64,000 nucleotides of DNA from Stenopsyche tienmushanensis (lineage: Eukaryota > Arthropoda > Insecta > Trichoptera > Stenopsychidae): NCBI GenBank assembly GCA_008973525.1, contig WACJ01000097.1, positions 1-64,000 on the forward strand, in the 5' to 3' direction. Under the pieces are notes generated by a model. That model saw only the letters and a program-made list of their open reading frames with translations, ran no database searches and was not told the origin of the DNA. The position numbers and the translations under genes were made by a program. Shown piece after piece: positions 59,395-64,000 of this stretch. Position 1 is the first letter of the stretch, and each line of letters begins with the position of its first letter.

Positions 59395-60192
59395 GAGAGC
59401 TATAGACAGAAGCTGGCCAGTATCCAATCCCAGGGAGCGCTCCGAGTCACCACAGCATACAGAACAGTATCCAAAGACGCGGTACTCGTAATCACTGGAT
59501 TTCTCCCGCTGGACCTCCAGTAAAAAGAGAGGGCCTTGGACTACGAAGATCCCAAAAATCATAGCTAGCACGATCAGAAACTGAGGGAAGTCTGGCAACA
59601 GAGATGGGATCTGTCCAGCAAACAAAGATGGACCTACCGACTTATCTCAGTCGTAGGTCGGTGGAGGGCCCGAAAACATGGAGAAACGACCTACCGATTG
59701 ACGCAAGTGCTCAAAGAATGTGGATGTTTTGGTGCGTATATGAAGATGATCGGAAAGAAAACATCCGCGACGTGTCATCACTATCAAGCGGAGGACGATG
59801 CTGCGAAACACATCATTGATGATTGTGAGGCTTGAACACCCCAGAGGAACATGTTGAAACAAGCACCCAGTATAATCGAGAACATGGTCCACAGCATGAT
59901 GGTGAGCAAGAAGAACTGGGACCTTTGGCGAGATTACGTTGAAGAAATCATGAGCGCCAAATAGAGCAGTGAGTGAGAGAGAGGCTCAGAGCGGCTCTCC
60001 AATTCTAGAATAGGGTCAAATATAGGATCAGACTACCTGTCCCTCCAAAGTAATGTGATAAACAATACTGGGAGGACAGAAAAGCAGAAAAGGGCAAGGG
60101 AGGGGTTTAGTCAGTAGGAATTTGACACTATCCTGGGATCAAGCCCCAGGGTGTCTTATGCAAGATTCCCCTCTCACAGGAAAAAAAAGTCT
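59395..60192 (+). mobile_element. R1-like non-LTR retrotransposon, 3' end
   Basis: LRVTTAYRTVSKDAVLVITG (about 59440-59500) is the RT thumb. It is followed by VWQQRWDLSSKQRWTYRL, CGCFGAYMKMIGK, CHHYQAEDDAAKHIIDDC (a zinc knuckle with the second Cys changed to Tyr) and MVSKKNWDLWRDYVEE, with the end at about 59961. The 3' UTR ends TCACAGG plus A8 at about 60188. A TGA follows the knuckle, and frameshifts are present. Confidence 0.8.
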
Positions 60193-61450
60193 GAGGGCAC
60201 TCGGAACAGATTGCACAATAGCGAAGTCATGGACGTGTTCAAAAAGAGACCAAATACTACTAAGTCACTGTTTGTCTAATTTCAAGAGCCAAGAATTTTC
60301 AATTCTAACACGCTAGAATACTTACATGACTTTTTTGTGAAAATCTAGGTAAAAATTATAATAGTTAGCTTTTTTTCTAACAAATTATATATTGCTTTAC
60401 ACATTATGTCTTCCCTGTAAGGTATGTTTTTTATTAAACTATAGACAACATATTCACTATCATTAAGGCCCTCAAAATAGACAAAAAATCCCTTTCCAAT
60501 ATAAAATGAAACCAATTTATTGTTATCATTAAGAATTCAAATACAATTTAGCAAACATTGAATCGGTTGCGGTCTTTGACACATTCATCCTGGCGGTCCG
60601 CAAAGTGAATGTTCATACCCCATTTTTTAGGTCAAATATCGATCATAAGCGATTATATAAATAGGCTGGTTTCGATACGCCCAAAGGACTACCTGTGACC
60701 TTTATATGATACAAGAACATCAGGGATAAAAGTATAAATTAAATAATGTTCGATTGGGGTCTTCACCCTCCCATCATTTGATTAAGTGACGTATAAATTT
60801 TAATCGAATCAATCACCGATCCGGGAATATTTGGCAATCATTGTCTGGAGCAATGCGACCGTTTCTAATTAAATTCATTCGAAATGTATTGAATTATTAT
60901 TCGGGCTCAAGGGGCGTAAACAAATTCGTTAAAATAATTCTTCCCATTTATTTTGCGAGCGCTCCGCTCCGAGGGACTGTTTTTACCAAATTCATCAATT
61001 TTCCAGTCCATTTCAACGAACGGGACCAATCCCACTAATTATGACCAAGTTCTTATCTATCGGGGCCCTTTTCATCAAATTAGACCCTTTGAATGAAAAA
61101 AAAATCCCTTCCAGCAAATAAAATAGGGACGAAAAATTATTCCCTTATGATCCTAAGTAAATATCAGTTGTGGACTTAATTAATGCCGCGGGGGAAAATC
61201 ATGCCTGCGTGATTTTTATAAATGGAATTATATGAAATCTTTGATCTGACGAAATTATTCATTGTCAAAATACTGCAATGAGAGATATTTTCGGTGAAAA
61301 TTTTAAGGGATGATTCAAATTATTGCGATTTTTTTAATAAAATTTTATTGTTATTATCACTTCCATTCACATTCTTGTGCTAAAACTGATGTAATTTACA
61401 TAATTTTACAGAAATACAAGTCATCCAGAAAACAAGGTTACATCATTTAT
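60193..61450. other. Intergenic, no gene recognised
   Basis: 60590-61240 is less AT-rich and appears single-copy. No domains recognised. Confidence 0.5.
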
Positions 61451-61454
61451 TTAG

Positions 61455-61890
61455 ACGCCAGATTAACAGCGACATCTTCCATCTCTCTTCAGGTGCATTG
61501 TGTTATTTTAACAGCGCCATCTCTTGTGGCCCTACGGAGACATTGCACCTGTATACCGACCGAACGATTCTTGCGCGTGCACCGTTGCCGGTTGGGTAGT
61601 GACGCGCAGGAGGCGGGAGTCGGGAGAATCGTCGGTTAGCCTTGGCTACGGGAGGTCGTCCTTCCTGCAGCCAGATCTCTCTCTCTCTCTTTTTCTCGTG
61701 TGGAATAAATAGTTATTTAGAGGATAGTCTTTCTATTTGGCGCCCGTCTAATTCCATCCATTCGTCCAGCAACATTGCAGCCTGATAGAAGAACGGACCC
61801 GTACGCTAGCGTGGTCATCCCGAAGAGTACATAGGGGCTGGGAGCCGCCCGGGGACTCTGCCCCGAGAGCGCCCCCACCTCAACGTTACA
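61455..61890 (+). mobile_element. LTR family A, 5'-truncated, intact 3' end
   Basis: From CGCCAGATTAACAGCGACAT through the hairpin and GC-rich core, the CT microsatellite (61675-61694), GGGAGCCGCCCGGGGACTCT to CAACGTTACA. No primer site follows, which suggests a solo or recombined LTR. Confidence 0.75.
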
Positions 61891-62396
61891 TAACTTATAT
61901 TAGATTTCGGACATCTATTTTTGCAATAGACGTCAAGAAATGTATTATATTTACTCCTTTTAATTTCTTGCTTCTGTTCGCATATTTCTTATTTAAAAAA
62001 AACTTTATTATGTAAAATATTCCAAACTTAACGAAAAATAAAAGCATTATTGAAAAACTTTGAGGTAACTTCAATGAAGAAACGTCAAATGTTTCCTTCG
62101 TAGTGCAAATTTATAACCTTTTGATTTACACTGGCTTGGCTCACAAAAGTGCTAATTAAAAAACTTTTAGTTTTTTCCTAGTTGTTTGTTTGTTTTTTAT
62201 TACATGCTTAAACTGTGTTAATTACGTTGGTATTATTTTTTTTATTTATCCAGATATGCTGATGAACGATAGGAAAATTTAAAAATACTGATTTATCTTC
62301 ATCATAAAATTAGCTAGATATTACAAGAATTATCTAGAAATAATGGTTATAAGGGGGATCCTGACGGTCAGTTTTTTTAAAATTTTGTTTTTTTTT
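61891..62396. other. AT-rich intergenic DNA
   Basis: Nothing recognised. Confidence 0.5.
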
Positions 62397-62672
62397 ATTT
62401 ATTTTAACAGCGCCATCTCTGATGGCCCTGCGGAGACATTGCATCTGCATATTCACCGATCGCTTCTTGCGCGTGCACCGTTGCCGGTGGGGTAGTGATG
62501 CGCAGGAGGCGAGAATCGGGAGAGTCGTCGGTTAGCCTTGGCTGCGGGAGGTCGTCCTTCCTGCAGCCAGATCTCTTTCTCTCTCTATTTTTCTCGTGTG
62601 GAATAAATAGCTATTTAGAGGAGAGAGTCTTTCTATTTGGCGCCCGTCTATTCCCATCTATTCGTCAAATTA
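62397..62672 (+). mobile_element. LTR family A, partial
   Basis: Aligns closely with 61503-61770 (hairpin right arm, GC-rich core, TTTCTATTTGGCGCCCGTCT), then leaves the family. Confidence 0.7.
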
Positions 62673-62904
62673 CCCAAACAATGCCGTCACCCGCACCAAT
62701 CATTCCTTCCTTCAGAATTCATCTGTTATGATTTTTTGGGAGCACTCAAGCGCTTCTTACTACAAATTCTATATCTAATTAATATTTTTGACGATAATAT
62801 GACTTTCTTGATTTGATCAAGGACCATATCATCAAAGTAAGATTATAAGGGCTTCTGAGGCCGGTTTTTTTTTGTTGTTTTATAGTTGACACACTTGATA
62901 TATA

Positions 62905-63115
62905 TGGATTCTAACGATCAATTTGTTTGGTTCCACTTGTTTCATCGGCCATTTTTTTTAGTCATAGTAAATTCTTCCGATGGAGAGGTCGCCGCGCGCT
63001 TCTGCCATATCCATGCGAGATCCGTGCAGTCCGTTTTTTGACTTTTGTAGAACAATATCATTGCGAATATCCATCGGAAGTCAGTGGAAGTTTATGATAG
63101 TGATATGATGAGTAC
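62905..63115 (+). pseudogene. mariner-family transposase N-terminus, relic
   Basis: ACGATCAATTTGTTTGGTTC, TCATAGTAAATTCTTCCGAT and a CEIRAV-like frame match 4480-4680 and 51380-51560. It ends where the DNA-binding domain should continue. Confidence 0.6.
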
Positions 63116-64000
63116 ATAACGTGTTACGCGTTAAAATGCATGCAGTATAAACTAGTTTCAACTAGTTAAAACGCACTTAAGACTATTTTTTCAATCTTGT
63201 TTTATATTTTTAAGGGTCTATTTCAAAAGTGCTTTGATATCTGTTGGATGTCAACAATTTTCTATAAAGATCTGTTAAATATATGATGATAAGATGAAAT
63301 ATTTCGGATTTGGTCGAATTCTGAGGTTCTAAAAAGGTATTGGGAGCTGAAAATATATTTTTTGAGATGGAAAGAAATAATATTCGAAAGGGAAAGTATT
63401 GCAGAGTTGATAATGCTTGGAAAATGTATTATTAAAACATAAATTCTAAGCTCTCGGACGTAAACAAAGGATAAGGAATTATTTACTTTTGCTCCTTTGT
63501 CTGATTTTTTTTCATCCTCCTTAATGTTAGGGAAGTATCAAAATATTTAAAATTGTATCCCAAGCAAAAGAAAACAGCCGAGGACATTTCCTTAATAAAA
63601 ATTAAAACTCGTTAAGAATGTTTCATTCGTTTGTGCCTCCTTCATCCCTCATCCCCATTGTACGCAGCCAAATCTTGCATCTTCCGACGTTTCCGCGGGA
63701 AACCATATCTGCCCTAGATAAGATAAAAGAAAAACAACTTCCGTTGACATTCGGTATGTTAATATTTAGTCTGCGTATCGAACAACAAATAGCGGTGAAA
63801 TATTTTCGCTGAAAATCGGGTTCAGCGTGGAACAGCTCCACACATCCCGGCGATATTAGGTCGAAATAAATTTCCATCTGCGGCAAATATCCCCAAACTA
63901 AAAAAAGGGAAACAAACATTCGACGTTTTGATGAAATTGTAAGTTGCCATATGCGATATTCGATATGAGATGTATTAAGCTATATTGAATGAAAACGAAT
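63116..64000. other. Intergenic, nothing recognised
   Basis: AT-rich. Frames at 63618-63919 have no known domain. Confidence 0.5.

Noticed and set aside
1..64000. tRNA or rRNA genes
   Set aside because: No cloverleaf with a GGTTCGAATCC-like B box was found; the tRNA-Leu matches are retrotransposon primer sites, not genes.

Overview
The window is AT-rich eukaryotic DNA, almost certainly from an insect. It carries two intron-containing genes for short secreted peptidoglycan recognition proteins (PGRPs) of insect type, and it is crowded with decayed R1-, jockey- and RTE-like retrotransposons, Ty3-type LTRs with a tRNA-Leu primer site, and mariner, Tc1, hAT, pogo-like and piggyBac-like DNA elements. 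There are no bacterial-style operons. The species cannot be named from the sequence.

Only three host genes can be supported. PGRP-1 (coding exons within 38247-39017) and PGRP-2 (44011-44780) are tandem paralogues on the + strand, about 5 kb apart. Each has three coding exons with the same intron phases (1 then 0), a signal peptide and exactly 204 codons before the stop. Both keep the fold and the two Cys pairs of the family but have Ser where zinc amidases have Cys, so they are predicted to bind peptidoglycan without classical amidase activity. PGRP-2 has a TATA box placed 31 bases before a perfect arthropod initiator. The third gene is seen only as a GC-rich exon on the - strand (58114 to about 58573) with a clean splice donor; it encodes the N-terminus of an unrecognised secreted or membrane protein.

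Layout: 1-540 is the 3' end of an R1-like retrotransposon. 2.5-17 kb holds dispersed repeats: hAT, mariner, piggyBac-like, a pogo-like element containing an LTR fragment, and 'family B' retroposons, one with an 8-bp target duplication and one carrying a nested R1-like deletion derivative. 17.6-28.9 kb holds LTR ends with tRNA-Leu primer sites, an RTE fragment and an LTR interrupted by a jockey fragment. 29-37.7 kb has a mariner relic, a solo LTR with a 4-bp duplication, an 18-bp minisatellite, and an LTR split by a hAT element with an 8-bp duplication. 38-45 kb is the PGRP pair with LTR, family B and mariner insertions between them. 45-56 kb holds mariner and Tc1 relics, an R1-like 3' end, MITEs built on GCATAAAAA ends, and a TTAA-flanked MITE with three copies of a perfect 18-bp palindrome. 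57-64 kb holds the GC-rich exon, a second R1-like 3' end and further LTR copies.

Biologically, the PGRP pair is a small innate-immunity cluster whose products would recognise bacterial wall fragments outside the cell. The rest records repeated nested transposition. I found no sign of a novel multi-gene system; the most informative novelties are the PGRP-2 binding-groove divergence, the unclassified family B element, and an LTR family that spreads hairpins and CTCF-like core motifs.
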